63,648 bases of DNA, from NCBI GenBank assembly GCA_013205405.1, contig JABMMZ010000099.1, positions 1 to 63,648 of the forward strand. Reading direction: 5' to 3'. Below, in pieces: positions 36,287-45,683 of this stretch; within the stretch, counting starts at the first letter, position 1; the number at the start of each line of letters is the position of its first letter. A program made the position numbers and the translations under genes. Source of the DNA: Bacteroidota bacterium (GTDB lineage: Bacteria; Bacteroidota; Bacteroidia; NS11-12g; UBA955). The notes beneath the pieces are model-generated. The model saw nothing but the letters and a program-made list of their open reading frames with translations, was not told the origin of the DNA and made no database searches.

Positions 36287-38551
36287 CTACTTCTTCCCCT
36301 GAGCATCCAAAACCGCAACAGCTACCATATTCACAATTTCGCGCACACTGCTACCTAATTGTAAAAAATGTACCGATTTATTAAAGCCAAGCAATACTGG
36401 TCCCATGCTTTCCGCAGCACCAAAACTTTGCGCAAATTTATAGGCAATATTACCAGCCGCTAAGTTTGGAAAAATAAAGGTGTTTACCTCTTTATTTACC
36501 AAGGTGCTAAAAGGAAAGTTTTCAGATAACATTTCATTATTCATGGCAAAATTGGCCTGAATATCGCCATCTACAGTAATTTCTGGGTTTTTAGTTTGTA
36601 GTATTTTTACTGCTTTAGCTACCTTTTCTGGCAACTCACCTTGCGCACTGCCAAAATTACTATAACTCAACATGGCAATTACAGGGTTAATACCCATTTT
36701 CTTAACTTCTGCATGGGTCATTTTAGCAATGTCAACAAGTTCTTCGGCTGTTGGGTCTATATTCACCGTAGTATCTGCAAAGAAATAAGGACCTTTTTTG
36801 GTCATGATAATGTACATTCCAGCTATTTTGGTAATGCCTTCTTCTTTACCTACTATTTGCAATGCAGGTTTTAAAGATTTAGGATAGTTTTTGGTTAAAC
36901 CAGAAATAAAAGCATCTCCTTCGCCTTCGTTTACCATCATGCAGCCATAATAATTTCTATCGCGCATTAGTTTAGTAGCCTCGTATACATTAATGCCCTT
37001 ACGTTGTCGTTTTGTAAAAAATTTATTGCCATAATCTTCGCGTTTGGCATCTTCCATTAATGGATCAATAATTTTAACGTCACCTAAGTCAATGCTATTT
37101 TCAGTTAAAAGGGCTTGAATTTTTTCTACATTACCTAATAAAATAGGGATGGCTATACCTTCTTCTTTTGCTATTTGCGCAGCTTTTAGTATTTTTAGAT
37201 TATCAGCTTCGGCAAATACAACACGTTTTGGCGAATTGCGCGCTGTAGTCATCATTCTACGAATAAAACGGTTGTCTAATCCTAATCTATTGCGCAATTC
37301 AAGTTTATATTTTTCCCAATCTAAAATAGGCTTTTTGGCCACACCGCTATCCATAGCTGCTTTAGCTACTGCTGGACTTACAGTTTCTATTAAACGTGGG
37401 TCAATAGGTTTTGGAATAATGTAAGTTCTGCCAAACTCTACACTGTGTTCGTTATAGGCTTTCATTACACTGTCTGGAACTGTTTCTTTTGCTAAATTAG
37501 CTATGGCTCTTACAGCAGCCAGCTTCATTTCTTCGTTTATGGTTGTAGCTCTAACATCTAAAGCTCCTCTAAAAATAAAGGGGAACCCTAGCACATTGTT
37601 TACTTGGTTGGGATAATCGCTTCTACCAGTGGCCATTATAATATCCTCACGAGTAGCAATAGCTAGTTCATATGTAATTTCAGGATCAGGGTTAGCCATA
37701 GCAAAAACTATAGGGTCTTTGGCCATACTGCGCACCATATCTTGGCTTAAAATATTTGCTTTAGATAAACCAACAAATACATCTACATTTTTCATAGCCT
37801 CTTCTAAAGTTTCTGTAAGCGTATTGTTTACAAAAAATTCTTTATATTTGTCTAAGTCAGTTCTTCTATTATTCAATGTGCCTTTGCTATCGAGCATTAT
37901 TAAGTTCTCTTTTTTTACACCTAAGGCTAAAAATAGGTTACTGCAACTCATAGCACTGGCACCAGCGCCATTTACCACCATTTTAATACTATCTATGGGT
38001 TTGTTTACCAATTCTAAGGCATTTAGTAAGGCGGCAGCACTTATAATGGCTGTTCCATGCTGGTCATCGTGCATGATAGGGATATTAAGCTCAGCTTTTA
38101 GGCGGGTTTCTATTTCAAAACATTCTGGTGCTTTTATATCTTCTAAATTGATGCCGCCAAAGGTTGGTTCAAGTGCTTTAACACAAGCAATAAATCCTTC
38201 AATATCTTTGGTGTTTAATTCTATGTCAAATACATCAATATCTGCAAATATTTTAAATAAAACACCTTTGCCTTCCATTACTGGTTTGCTAGCTTCAGGA
38301 CCAATATCTCCCAAGCCTAAAACGGCAGTACCATTGCTTATTACCGCTACTAAATTTCCCTTTGCGGTGTATTTATAAACATCTTCTACATTTTCAGCAA
38401 TTCTTAAGCAAGGTTCTGCAACTCCTGGTGAGTATGCTAAGCTTAAATCGCGCTTAGTTTGGGTAGGTTTTGTTGGAATTACTTCTATTTTGCCAGGTTT
38501 TCCTTGGCTATGATAATCTAATGCGTCTTGTTGTAATTTAGAAATTGACAT
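36287..38551 (-). CDS. maeB: NADP-dependent malic enzyme with phosphotransacetylase-like C-terminal domain
   Basis: 754 residues, the size of the MaeB fusion type. Residues 1-430 are the malic enzyme: DLSLAYSPGVAEPC, GTAVLGLGDIGPEASKPVMEGK, MHDDQHGTAIISAAALLNA and the NADP-site VVNGAGASA. Residues 430-754 are a phosphotransacetylase-like domain that usually acts as an acetyl-CoA-sensing regulator. Converts malate to pyruvate with NADPH, linking the TCA cycle and gluconeogenesis; aconitase is nearby on the other strand. Confidence 0.95.
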   Translation of the reverse strand: MSISKLQQDALDYHSQGKPGKIEVIPTKPTQTKRDLSLAYSPGVAEPCLRIAENVEDVYKYTAKGNLVAVISNGTAVLGLGDIGPEASKPVMEGKGVLFKIFADIDVFDIELNTKDIEGFIACVKALEPTFGGINLEDIKAPECFEIETRLKAELNIPIMHDDQHGTAIISAAALLNALELVNKPIDSIKMVVNGAGASAMSCSNLFLALGVKKENLIMLDSKGTLNNRRTDLDKYKEFFVNNTLTETLEEAMKNVDVFVGLSKANILSQDMVRSMAKDPIVFAMANPDPEITYELAIATREDIIMATGRSDYPNQVNNVLGFPFIFRGALDVRATTINEEMKLAAVRAIANLAKETVPDSVMKAYNEHSVEFGRTYIIPKPIDPRLIETVSPAVAKAAMDSGVAKKPILDWEKYKLELRNRLGLDNRFIRRMMTTARNSPKRVVFAEADNLKILKAAQIAKEEGIAIPILLGNVEKIQALLTENSIDLGDVKIIDPLMEDAKREDYGNKFFTKRQRKGINVYEATKLMRDRNYYGCMMVNEGEGDAFISGLTKNYPKSLKPALQIVGKEEGITKIAGMYIIMTKKGPYFFADTTVNIDPTAEELVDIAKMTHAEVKKMGINPVIAMLSYSNFGSAQGELPEKVAKAVKILQTKNPEITVDGDIQANFAMNNEMLSENFPFSTLVNKEVNTFIFPNLAAGNIAYKFAQSFGAAESMGPVLLGFNKSVHFLQLGSSVREIVNMVAVAVLDAQGKK

Positions 38552-38675
38552 AATGCACTGCGAATTAACGCATTTTTTATTTAGATTTTTAATAATGATT
38601 TATTTAGATGTAAAAACATAAAGCCATCAGACATTCTAAAAATGCTAACAGCTTTATAAATATCCTATTTAAAAA

Positions 38676-39212
38676 CTAATCAACTAACTTTACGCCAGTA
38701 GCTTGAAAACCAGTATTTATTAAATGTGTTGTAAATTTTTTTTTGGCTTGCTCCATCGTCATAGTTTTACCATCTTCTAGAGCTTCATGAATTTGTTGTT
38801 CAACAGAGGTTGTATCATTATAAAAACTACCACCAGCAATTACTTTTTTACCAGCTAAATCTTTAGTCATTAAAAATTTGTGTCCAAAATCAATATTTTG
38901 AGTTGTAGTATTTTCTTTTAATTCGAACCAACAACCTTTGCTTTGGCATACTTGAGCAATAGTTCCTGATATTTTTGCATCTTTAATACCTTTTTCTTTA
39001 TAATTTTTAGCATTTTCTAAAGATAGTGGATTGGCAAAATCAAAAGCAGCACTATAAAATCCATCAGTAAGGGTCGCTGTCAATTTATCTTCGTGTTTAC
39101 ACTCTTCTGGCTCTTCCGATTTTATATCATTTGCAACTGTTTTAGCTTGGTTATTACAAGCAAAAATAGTAGTTGCAATAATGGATGCAAATAGGATGTT
39201 TTTAAATTTTAT
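38676..39212 (-). CDS. DUF4920 lipoprotein, apparently starting at ATA
   Basis: The conserved DUF4920 domain (ISGTIAQVCQSKGCWFEL, then FLMTKDLAGKKVIAGGSF) fills residues 55-178. The first standard start, TTG at 39083, would remove all N-terminal targeting. Reading upstream in the same frame gives a complete lipoprotein signal, KFKNILFASIIATTIFAC with Cys near residue 19, and the only codon that fits its start is ATA at 39210-39212 (one change from ATG). So either ATA is used, or the assembly has a base error, or the gene has just lost its start. Function of DUF4920 is unknown. Confidence 0.75.
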   Translation of the reverse strand: MKFKNILFASIIATTIFACNNQAKTVANDIKSEEPEECKHEDKLTATLTDGFYSAAFDFANPLSLENAKNYKEKGIKDAKISGTIAQVCQSKGCWFELKENTTTQNIDFGHKFLMTKDLAGKKVIAGGSFYNDTTSVEQQIHEALEDGKTMTMEQAKKKFTTHLINTGFQATGVKLVD

Positions 39213-39318
39213 GGTATAAAAGTATAAAATTTTATTAATTAAATAGAGTTAGAATTTGATCGTAATTTTTACATTCTAAATTAATAGACAATTATTTTAT
39301 TGTAAGCGAATAAAAACT

Positions 39319-39326
39319 TATTTTTG
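39319..39326 (+). promoter_or_regulatory. -7 promoter box of the aconitase gene
   Basis: TATTTTTG matches TAnnTTTG and ends 14 nt before the ATG. Confidence 0.5.
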
Positions 39327-39340
39327 CAAAAAATTAAACC

Positions 39341-41608
39341 ATGGCTTTTGATATAGAAATGATTAAAAAGGTATATGCTAATATGCCAGTAAGAATTGAA
39401 GCAGCTAGAAAAATGCTCAATAAACCTTTAACCCTTGGTGAAAAAATTCTTTATTCGCATTTAACAGAGGGAACTCCTACCAATGTTTACGAAAGAGGCA
39501 ATAGCTATGTAGATTTTGCTCCAGACCGTGTAGCCATGCAAGATGCTACGGCACAAATGGCTTTGTTGCAATTTATGCAAGCCGGTCGCCCACAAGTGGC
39601 TGTGCCTAGCACCGTTCATTGCGACCATTTAATTATGGCTAAAGACGAAGCTAAAAAAGATTTGGCATTTGCCACCCAAGATAGCAAAGAGGTTTTTGAT
39701 TTTTTAAGTTCAGTTTCAAATAAATATGGCATTGGCTTTTGGAAACCAGGTGCAGGTATTATTCACCAGGTAGTATTAGAAAATTATGCTTTTCCGGGTG
39801 GAATGATGATAGGTACTGATAGTCACACTGTAAACGCAGGTGGATTGGGAATGTTAGCTATCGGTGTTGGTGGTGCAGATGCTTGCGATGTAATGGCTGG
39901 TTTACCTTGGGAACTTAAATTTCCTAAATTAATTGGTGTAAAATTAACAGGAAAATTAAACGGATGGACAGCCCCTAAAGATGTCATTTTAAAAGTAGCT
40001 GGCATTTTAACTGTAAAAGGTGGAACGGGCGCTGTGGTTGAATATTTTGGCGAAGGTGCCGTTAATATGAGTTGTACCGGAAAAGGTACTATTTGTAATA
40101 TGGGTGCTGAAATAGGTGCTACAACTTCTACTTTTGGGTATGATGAAAGTATGGAAAGATACTTACGTGCCACAAGTAGAGCCGAAGTGGCAGACTTAGC
40201 AAATGGTATAAAAGAACATTTAACTGCTGATGCAGCATGTTATGCCAATCCAGAATTGTATTTTGATCAAGTAATTGAAATTAATTTATCAGAACTTGAG
40301 CCACATTTGAATGGTCCGTTTACGCCAGATTTAGCAACTCCAATTTCTAAAATGAAAGAAGCAGCTATTGCTAATAATTGGCCTACGAAAATAGATGTAG
40401 GCTTGATAGGCAGTTGCACCAATAGCAGTTATGAAGATATTTCTAGAGCTGCTTCACTAGCTAAACAAGCTGCTGAAAAAGGTTTAACCCCCAAAGCTGA
40501 ATATACTATTACACCAGGAAGCGAGCTAGTGAGATATACCATAGAAAAGGATGGATTTTTAGAAATTTTTGATAAAATTGGAGCCAAAGTATTTGCCAAT
40601 GCTTGTGGCCCTTGTATAGGCATGTGGGACAGAGTAGGAGCAGAGAAACAAGAAAGAAATACCATTGTACATTCTTTTAATAGAAATTTTGCAAAAAGAG
40701 CAGATGGTAATCCAAATACCATGGCTTTTGTAGGTAGTCCAGAGTTGGTTACTGCATTAGCAATAGCTGGCGATTTGACTTTTAATCCTTTAATAGATTC
40801 ATTGATTAATGATAAGGGCGAAAAGGTAATGTTTGATGTTCCTACAGGAATGGAATTACCTCCAAACGGTTTTTCTGCAGAGGATGCAGGTTATCAAGCA
40901 CCAGCTATAGACGGAAGTGCAGTGCAAGTAGATGTATCTCCAACTAGCAATAGATTACAATTGTTAGATCCTTTTGCTGCATGGGAAGGCACAGATCTTA
41001 AAGGTTTAAGATTATTAATTAAAGCCAAAGGCAAATGTACTACCGATCATATTTCAATGGCAGGACCATGGTTAAAATTCCGTGGACATTTGGATAACAT
41101 TTCAAATAACATGTTGATTGGTGCTATCAATGCCTTTAACGATAAACCAAACTCAGTAAAAAACCAACTAAACGGAACGTATGACGAAGTGCCTAAAGTA
41201 CAACGTATGTACAAAGCTGCTGGCGAATATAGCATTGTAGTAGGCGAAGAAAACTATGGTGAAGGTTCTTCAAGAGAACATGCAGCAATGGAGCCTCGTT
41301 TCTTAGGGGTAAGAGTGGTATTGGTAAAATCATTTGCCCGTATCCACGAAACCAACCTTAAAAAACAAGGTATGTTAGGTTTAACTTTTGCCAATAAAGA
41401 AAACTATGATTTAATTCAAGAAGACGATAAATTCAATCTATTGGGTTTAACGGATTTTAAACCAGGCAAAGCCTTGCGTTTAGTCATCAACCACAAAAAC
41501 GGCACTACTGATACTATTAATTGCAATCATACCTACAACGAACAACAAATTGAGTGGTTCAAAGCTGGTGGTGCATTGAATATTATTAGGAGAAGTAGGA
41601 ATAATTAA
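39341..41608 (+). CDS. Aconitate hydratase
   Basis: 755 residues, of the mitochondrial-type aconitase. Converts citrate to isocitrate in the TCA cycle through a [4Fe-4S] cluster; cluster cysteines are in [12 protein letters not shown] near residue 355 and [12 protein letters not shown] near 420. Substrate segments include [21 protein letters not shown] near 158 and the C-terminal swivel domain [19 protein letters not shown] near 640. A strong terminator follows. It is near the malic enzyme gene but oppositely oriented. Confidence 0.96.
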   Translation: MAFDIEMIKKVYANMPVRIEAARKMLNKPLTLGEKILYSHLTEGTPTNVYERGNSYVDFAPDRVAMQDATAQMALLQFMQAGRPQVAVPSTVHCDHLIMAKDEAKKDLAFATQDSKEVFDFLSSVSNKYGIGFWKPGAGIIHQVVLENYAFPGGMMIGTDSHTVNAGGLGMLAIGVGGADACDVMAGLPWELKFPKLIGVKLTGKLNGWTAPKDVILKVAGILTVKGGTGAVVEYFGEGAVNMSCTGKGTICNMGAEIGATTSTFGYDESMERYLRATSRAEVADLANGIKEHLTADAACYANPELYFDQVIEINLSELEPHLNGPFTPDLATPISKMKEAAIANNWPTKIDVGLIGSCTNSSYEDISRAASLAKQAAEKGLTPKAEYTITPGSELVRYTIEKDGFLEIFDKIGAKVFANACGPCIGMWDRVGAEKQERNTIVHSFNRNFAKRADGNPNTMAFVGSPELVTALAIAGDLTFNPLIDSLINDKGEKVMFDVPTGMELPPNGFSAEDAGYQAPAIDGSAVQVDVSPTSNRLQLLDPFAAWEGTDLKGLRLLIKAKGKCTTDHISMAGPWLKFRGHLDNISNNMLIGAINAFNDKPNSVKNQLNGTYDEVPKVQRMYKAAGEYSIVVGEENYGEGSSREHAAMEPRFLGVRVVLVKSFARIHETNLKKQGMLGLTFANKENYDLIQEDDKFNLLGLTDFKPGKALRLVINHKNGTTDTINCNHTYNEQQIEWFKAGGALNIIRRSRNN

Positions 41609-41625
41609 CTATTTAAAAACTAAAT

Positions 41626-41661
41626 AAAAAAATCTAAGAAAATGTGAACTTAGATTTTTTT
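41626..41661 (+). terminator. Terminator after aconitase
   Basis: AAAAAATCTAAG pairs with CTTAGATTTTTTT around a 10-nt loop, followed by a T run. A second 10-bp hairpin (ATTGACTAAA at 41672-41681 with TTTAGTCAAT at 41696-41705) lies just after it; no other feature was seen before the rplS promoter. Confidence 0.8.
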
Positions 41662-41826
41662 ATCGAAAATAATTGACTAAATTTATCATGTTATTTTTAG
41701 TCAATCTTTAAAACACTCATCAATACCGCTAGAGAAAAAAAAACTTAATGCTCAAGGATGTTGCCTTGGCGTTATGTGTTGATTTTGCTTTTTATGAAGA
41801 AATTGTATTTCATTTTCAAAAAAAGT

Positions 41827-41856
41827 TTTGCACTTCAATAAAAAAGAGTACTTTTG
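41827..41856 (+). promoter_or_regulatory. Promoter of rplS
   Basis: TTTG (41827-41830), 18 nt, TACTTTTG (41849-41856). The ATG follows 25 nt later. Confidence 0.65.
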
Positions 41857-41881
41857 CAGTCCCAAAATAAAAAAATAGGTC

Positions 41882-42223
41882 ATGGATTTAATAAAATTTG
41901 TAGAGCAAGAATACTTAAAAACGGATGTTCCGACTTTTAAAGCTGGAGATAAAGTTACGGTTCATTATAAAATAAAAGAAGGTAATAAAGAAAGAATTCA
42001 GTTGTTTCAAGGTGATGTAATTCAAAGAAGAAATGCTGGTATAGCTGCAACTTTTACTGTTCGTAAAATTTCTAACGGTGTAGGTGTAGAAAGAATTTTT
42101 CCAGTACACAGCCCTAATATTGATAAAATAGAAGTAAATAAAATAGGTAAAGTTCGTAGAGCTAAAATATTTTATCTACGTGGTCTTAGCGGTAAATCTG
42201 CTAGGATTGCTGAAAAAAGATAA
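41882..42223 (+). CDS. rplS: 50S ribosomal protein L19
   Basis: 113 residues, the normal size for bL19 at the 30S-50S interface. Clear family segments: [52 protein letters not shown], and the ending [16 protein letters not shown]. Unlike the classical rpsP-rimM-trmD-rplS arrangement, it stands alone with its own promoter and terminator. Confidence 0.97.
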   Translation: MDLIKFVEQEYLKTDVPTFKAGDKVTVHYKIKEGNKERIQLFQGDVIQRRNAGIAATFTVRKISNGVGVERIFPVHSPNIDKIEVNKIGKVRRAKIFYLRGLSGKSARIAEKR

Positions 42224-42253
42224 TTGCGAGAGGTTAATAGTTTTCATAGGTAA

Positions 42254-42286
42254 CGAAAAGGCTAACAGAAATGTTGGCCTTTTTCG
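42254..42286 (+). terminator. Terminator after rplS
   Basis: CGAAAAGGCTAACA pairs imperfectly with TGTTGGCCTTTTTCG around a short loop, and the T-rich 3' arm ends the transcript. Confidence 0.75.
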
Positions 42287-42389
42287 TCAAATGTCATCAG
42301 CACATCTTTTTAGATTTAATATTCCTTATAAATGCATACTATTGTATTGACGCAAACGTTCAATTTAACTAGAAAAGTAAATCAGATAA

Positions 42390-43049
42390 ATGAAAAACAA
42401 CCAAATGCCTTATTTCAATTTTATATGCTTATTTCTTTTTGTTTTAGTAAGCAGTTGCTCCGTTACTCGAGATTTAAAGCAAAAGTCTGCCTATACGGAT
42501 ACTGAAATTAAACAACTAAGAAAATGCAATACTGCCAAGCTTTCTTGGTATATGGTTCAGAATTCCAAGAGAATAATTCTATTGACAAATCTAATCAGAG
42601 TAAATCCCACATTATTTAAAAAATACCTTCATTTACAAACTGATTCTGGGTATATAGATAAAAAATACCTAAATCGAAAGATTGAAAAAAGAATAGCGGC
42701 TAAAATACCGAGTAAGATAAAACCAATTAAACCATCTTTTAATCTTGCCTTAGCTGCAAAATTGCACTCTATTGTGTCAGGATTGAACGGACAAACAGGA
42801 CACCAAAAGCTTGCTTTGAGAATGAGAATAACATTAAATACTAATTTATGTTATGGTGAAAATTGTTATTATGGAAACGATTATGCATATGGCGCAGTCG
42901 TTGCTTGGATTGAAAGCGATGGACATTATCATAATTTATTAGATCCTGGATATTACAGAATTGGAGTTAGTGGGTTTTGGCATAGGCGTTATAAAAAAAA
43001 TTATGTGCAAGTATTTTCGGGCAAAAAATGGATGGATTACATATGGTGA
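42390..43049 (+). CDS. CAP/SCP-like domain lipoprotein
   Basis: 219 residues with a lipoprotein signal and lipobox LVSSC (Cys 23). The domain matches the bacterial CAP (SCP/PR-1) fold: LTNLIRVNPTLFKKYL near the start, a GH motif before the core, GENCYYGNDYAYGAVVAWIES and the C-terminal GHYHNLLDPGYYRIGVSG. The His residues and Glu of the CAP cavity are present. Such surface lipoproteins are of unknown activity. It stands between the rplS terminator and another lipoprotein gene. Confidence 0.82.
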   Translation: MKNNQMPYFNFICLFLFVLVSSCSVTRDLKQKSAYTDTEIKQLRKCNTAKLSWYMVQNSKRIILLTNLIRVNPTLFKKYLHLQTDSGYIDKKYLNRKIEKRIAAKIPSKIKPIKPSFNLALAAKLHSIVSGLNGQTGHQKLALRMRITLNTNLCYGENCYYGNDYAYGAVVAWIESDGHYHNLLDPGYYRIGVSGFWHRRYKKNYVQVFSGKKWMDYIW

Positions 43050-43129
43050 TAGCTTGAATATTTGTTTCTATAATAGCACTAAAATTTAAAATTGAAAAAA
43101 ATATATTTTTTTATCCCAATCTGGAATCT

Positions 43130-43137
43130 TATATTTG
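43130..43137 (+). promoter_or_regulatory. -7 promoter box of the lipoprotein gene at 43165
   Basis: TATATTTG matches TAnnTTTG, 27 nt before the proposed ATA start. It places transcription upstream of the signal peptide, supporting the longer frame. Confidence 0.5.
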
Positions 43138-43164
43138 CATCATAACCAACTAACTTAAACAATT

Positions 43165-43689
43165 ATAAAAAAAACAAACTTAATTTTATTCTTTGCTGTT
43201 TTATTTACAATAGCATTGACCAGTTGCAAAAGTGTTCAAGCTCCTAAGTACACTTCTGTAGAAAATCTTTTCAACTTAAAAACTGGAAACTCTTATGAAG
43301 AAGCGGTAACTATTTTAGGTCAGAAACCTTATGATATTTACATGAGTCAAGCTGAAGGTTACACTATTTACTCATACAAATACAAACATGTTGAAAGAAA
43401 AATTAATCCTAATTCTTTAAATCAACGTGGAGGCGAAACTACAGGTATGGAAGTATACAACGGTAAAGAACAAACTGCTTATTTATTATTCAAAAACAAT
43501 AAATTGGAATCAATAGTTACATCTAATGGACGCAAAGATGCCTCAGCTATGATTAAAATGAATAATACATTGTATACTATTTCAAAAGATAAAGAAAAGT
43601 ATATGATTACAGCAAATAATACAGATGAACCTGTTAGTACTTCTATAGCAGCTGTAAAAAAGAAAAAATTTCCATTTAATCTTTTTTAA
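43165..43689 (+). CDS. Lipoprotein with BamE/SmpA-like pattern, apparently starting at ATA
   Basis: 174 residues if read from ATA at 43165. From there the frame gives a textbook lipoprotein signal (KKTNLILFFAVLFTIALTSC, Cys 21). The first standard start is TTG at 43216, only three residues before the lipid-carrying Cys, which would destroy export. The segment NLKTGNSYEEAVTILGQKPYD resembles the helix-turn of SmpA/BamE-type domains; the rest has a beta pattern. Promoter box upstream and strong terminator downstream indicate a single-gene transcript. Confidence 0.75.
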   Translation: MKKTNLILFFAVLFTIALTSCKSVQAPKYTSVENLFNLKTGNSYEEAVTILGQKPYDIYMSQAEGYTIYSYKYKHVERKINPNSLNQRGGETTGMEVYNGKEQTAYLLFKNNKLESIVTSNGRKDASAMIKMNNTLYTISKDKEKYMITANNTDEPVSTSIAAVKKKKFPFNLF

Positions 43690-43753
43690 TAGTCTTATAG
43701 TGGGCTAATTTAAAATCGTTTTACAATAGCCCTTAACCTATTCAGATAATTGG

Positions 43754-43785
43754 AAGCTTGCACCTAAAAAGTGCAAGCTTTTTTT
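43754..43785 (+). terminator. Terminator after the lipoprotein gene
   Basis: Perfect 10-bp stem AAGCTTGCAC / GTGCAAGCTT with a 7-nt loop and a T run. Confidence 0.9.
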
Positions 43786-43876
43786 GTGTAATTTGGATTT
43801 ACCCTTAATTGAAAATACAACCACACGTATTTGCTTAATTATCTATTTTTTACAAGGGTTTAAAAAGGCTTAAAAA

Positions 43877-43908
43877 GAAAAAATCCACTCGGACATGAGT
43901 GGATTTTC
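43877..43908 (-). terminator. Terminator of tRNA-Asn
   Basis: Read on the minus strand, GAAAATCCACTC pairs with GAGTGGATTTTTTC, directly after the tRNA 3' end and followed by more T's. Confidence 0.85.
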
Positions 43909-43914
43909 GTTGTG

Positions 43915-43988
43915 CTCCCTGACCTGGGCTCGAACCAGGGACCTAGTGATTAACAGTCACTCGCTCTAACCAGCTGAGCTATCAAGGA
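43915..43988 (-). tRNA. tRNA-Asn (GTT)
   Basis: 74 nt. Acceptor arms TCCTTGA / TCAGGGA pair (one G-U), the D loop has AGCTCAGCTGGTTAGAG, the anticodon loop is CTGTTAA with anticodon GTT, and the T arm is CCTGGTTCGAGCCCAGG. Discriminator base G. CCA is not encoded. It has its own promoter and terminator. Confidence 0.97.
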
Positions 43989-44004
43989 ATTTTCTTAAGG
44001 AGTG

Positions 44005-44035
44005 CAAATATAGATTTTTATTTTTTTTATACAAA
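44005..44035 (-). promoter_or_regulatory. Promoter of tRNA-Asn
   Basis: On the minus strand: TTTG (44035-44032), exactly 19 nt, TATATTTG (44012-44005), a full match to the Bacteroidota consensus. The tRNA 5' end is 16 nt further on. Confidence 0.75.
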
Positions 44036-44090
44036 TTTTTTTAAAAATTCTTTTTTTGGGTTATAAATCCTCACTTTTGTAAAAGATAAA

Positions 44091-45452
44091 ATGGCAAAGG
44101 CAATAGTTAGATTTTTTTGTAAAAGTTGTGGGCATGAGGCAAGTAAATGGTTAGGTAAATGTCCTAACTGTGAGCAATGGAATACTTTTTCGGAAGAAAT
44201 AGTAGAAAAGAAAACAAGTTCAGCAAAACTTTGGATTAAAAATACAACCCAAAAAGCCCAACCTAAGAAAGTTGTTGAGATAATAGATGGCAACGAACAG
44301 CGTATTTTTTTGCCAGATAATGAACTCAACAGAGTGTTGGGTGGAGGCTTAGTAACAGGCTCCATAACTTTAATAGGTGGAGAGCCAGGTATTGGTAAAT
44401 CTACTTTGCTGCTCCAATTGGCACTTAATGTGCAAAAGAAAGTACTTTACATTAGTGGAGAAGAGAGTGAGAGTCAATTAAAAATGAGAGCGGATAGAAT
44501 TGGTATCAATAATGGCAATTGTTATGTGCTATGCGAAACTTCATTGACGAGTTTAATTAACCATTTGCAGCACGATCAACCCGAAATTTTAATTGTAGAT
44601 TCTGTTCAAACATTAGCTACCGATGCCATTGATTCACCCCCAGGAAGTATTAGTCAAATAAAAGAATGTACAGCAGAATTATTAAGATTTGCGAAAGAAA
44701 CCAATGTGCCAGTATTTTTAATAGGTCATATTAATAAAGATGGCAATATTGCAGGGCCCAAGGTGCTAGAACATATGGTAGATACTGTATTGCAATTTGA
44801 AGGTGATAGGCATTATAACTACAGAATTTTAAGAACGCTTAAAAATAGGTTTGGCTCTGCAAGTGAAATTGGTATTTATGAAATGCGGGGCAATGGATTA
44901 AGAGAAATAGAAAATCCTTCTGAAATTTTAATTAGCGAACGGGAAGAAAACTTAAGTGGCATAACTATAAGCTGCGCTGTAGAAGGTATTCGGCCGATAT
45001 TGTTAGAAACCCAAGCGCTTGTAAGCAGCGCAGTCTATGGTACACCTCAAAGAACGAGTAATGGTTTTGATTTAAGGCGATTAAGTATGTTGTTAGCGGT
45101 ATTAGAAAAGCGTTGTGGTTTTCAATTGGGTGTAAAAGATGTTTTTGTAAATATTGCTGGCGGAATGAAATTAGAAGACCCTGGTTTAGATTTAAGTATA
45201 GTGGCAGCCATTTTGTCTTCTTACGAAAATATAGCCATTACAAGTGAAATAGCTTTTGCTGGTGAAGTAGGTTTAAGTGGAGAGGTACGCGCAGTAAGCA
45301 GAATAGAACATCGTATCAGTGAGGCTGAAAAACTTGGCTTTAAAGAAATGATGGTATCAAAATACAATAAGGGTTTAGAAGAGTTTAAAACCAAAATTAA
45401 AATAATTCAGATAGGAAAAATAGAAGAAGCCTTTGAATATCTATTTGGATAA
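44091..45452 (+). CDS. radA: DNA repair protein RadA
   Basis: 453 residues. N-terminal four-Cys zinc finger (FFCKSCGHEASKWLGKCPNC), RecA-like ATPase with Walker A GGEPGIGKSTLLLQ near 98, the RadA-specific KNRFG motif near 257, and a Lon-protease-like C-terminal domain (DPGLDLSIVAAILSS). It is a helicase-like factor for branch migration in recombinational repair. Followed after 35 nt by a small broken gene and the SLC1 symporter. Confidence 0.95.
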   Translation: MAKAIVRFFCKSCGHEASKWLGKCPNCEQWNTFSEEIVEKKTSSAKLWIKNTTQKAQPKKVVEIIDGNEQRIFLPDNELNRVLGGGLVTGSITLIGGEPGIGKSTLLLQLALNVQKKVLYISGEESESQLKMRADRIGINNGNCYVLCETSLTSLINHLQHDQPEILIVDSVQTLATDAIDSPPGSISQIKECTAELLRFAKETNVPVFLIGHINKDGNIAGPKVLEHMVDTVLQFEGDRHYNYRILRTLKNRFGSASEIGIYEMRGNGLREIENPSEILISEREENLSGITISCAVEGIRPILLETQALVSSAVYGTPQRTSNGFDLRRLSMLLAVLEKRCGFQLGVKDVFVNIAGGMKLEDPGLDLSIVAAILSSYENIAITSEIAFAGEVGLSGEVRAVSRIEHRISEAEKLGFKEMMVSKYNKGLEEFKTKIKIIQIGKIEEAFEYLFG

Positions 45453-45487
45453 AAAAAAAGAAATTACTTATTATTGTAAAAGTGAAA

Positions 45488-45683
45488 ATGGACAAAACTG
45501 CTTTTAGCACCTTTAAAAAGGAGAATGAGCCTAATGACTTTAAGTTTTGGCAAAGTAAAACTGTATCAGAAAGGTTAAAGCCGACAGCCTATTTGAATAG
45601 TGTTGCTTTTAATTATGATTTGCAGAATCCCCCCCACCAGAATGGATAAAACTATTTTTTCAATTGAAAAACGAAATAAATAA
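45488..45683 (+). pseudogene. Small conserved-type gene broken at a poly-C tract
   Basis: From ATG 45488 a 53-codon frame reads MDKTAFSTFKKENEPND, FKFWQSKTVSERLKPTAYLN and ends prematurely at 45649, just after a run of seven C's (45629-45635). With six C's the frame continues as PPTRMDKTIFSIEKRNK and stops at 45683, where TAATG would overlap the start of the symporter gene. The repeated MDKT-x-FS at both ends and the WQSK-x-x-SERL segment are recalled from small Bacteroidota proteins of unknown function. Could be phase variation, decay or an assembly error. Confidence 0.6.

Noticed and set aside
37629..38378. 249-codon open frame opposite the malic enzyme gene
   Set aside because: It is antisense to a well-conserved enzyme, has Ser/Ile/Leu-rich composition from reversed codons and no recognisable domain.
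41755..41777. Small hairpin (CAAGG/CCTTG) upstream of rplS as an L19 autoregulatory leader
   Set aside because: It lies upstream of the rplS promoter box, so it is not in the rplS transcript, and the stem is short and imperfect.
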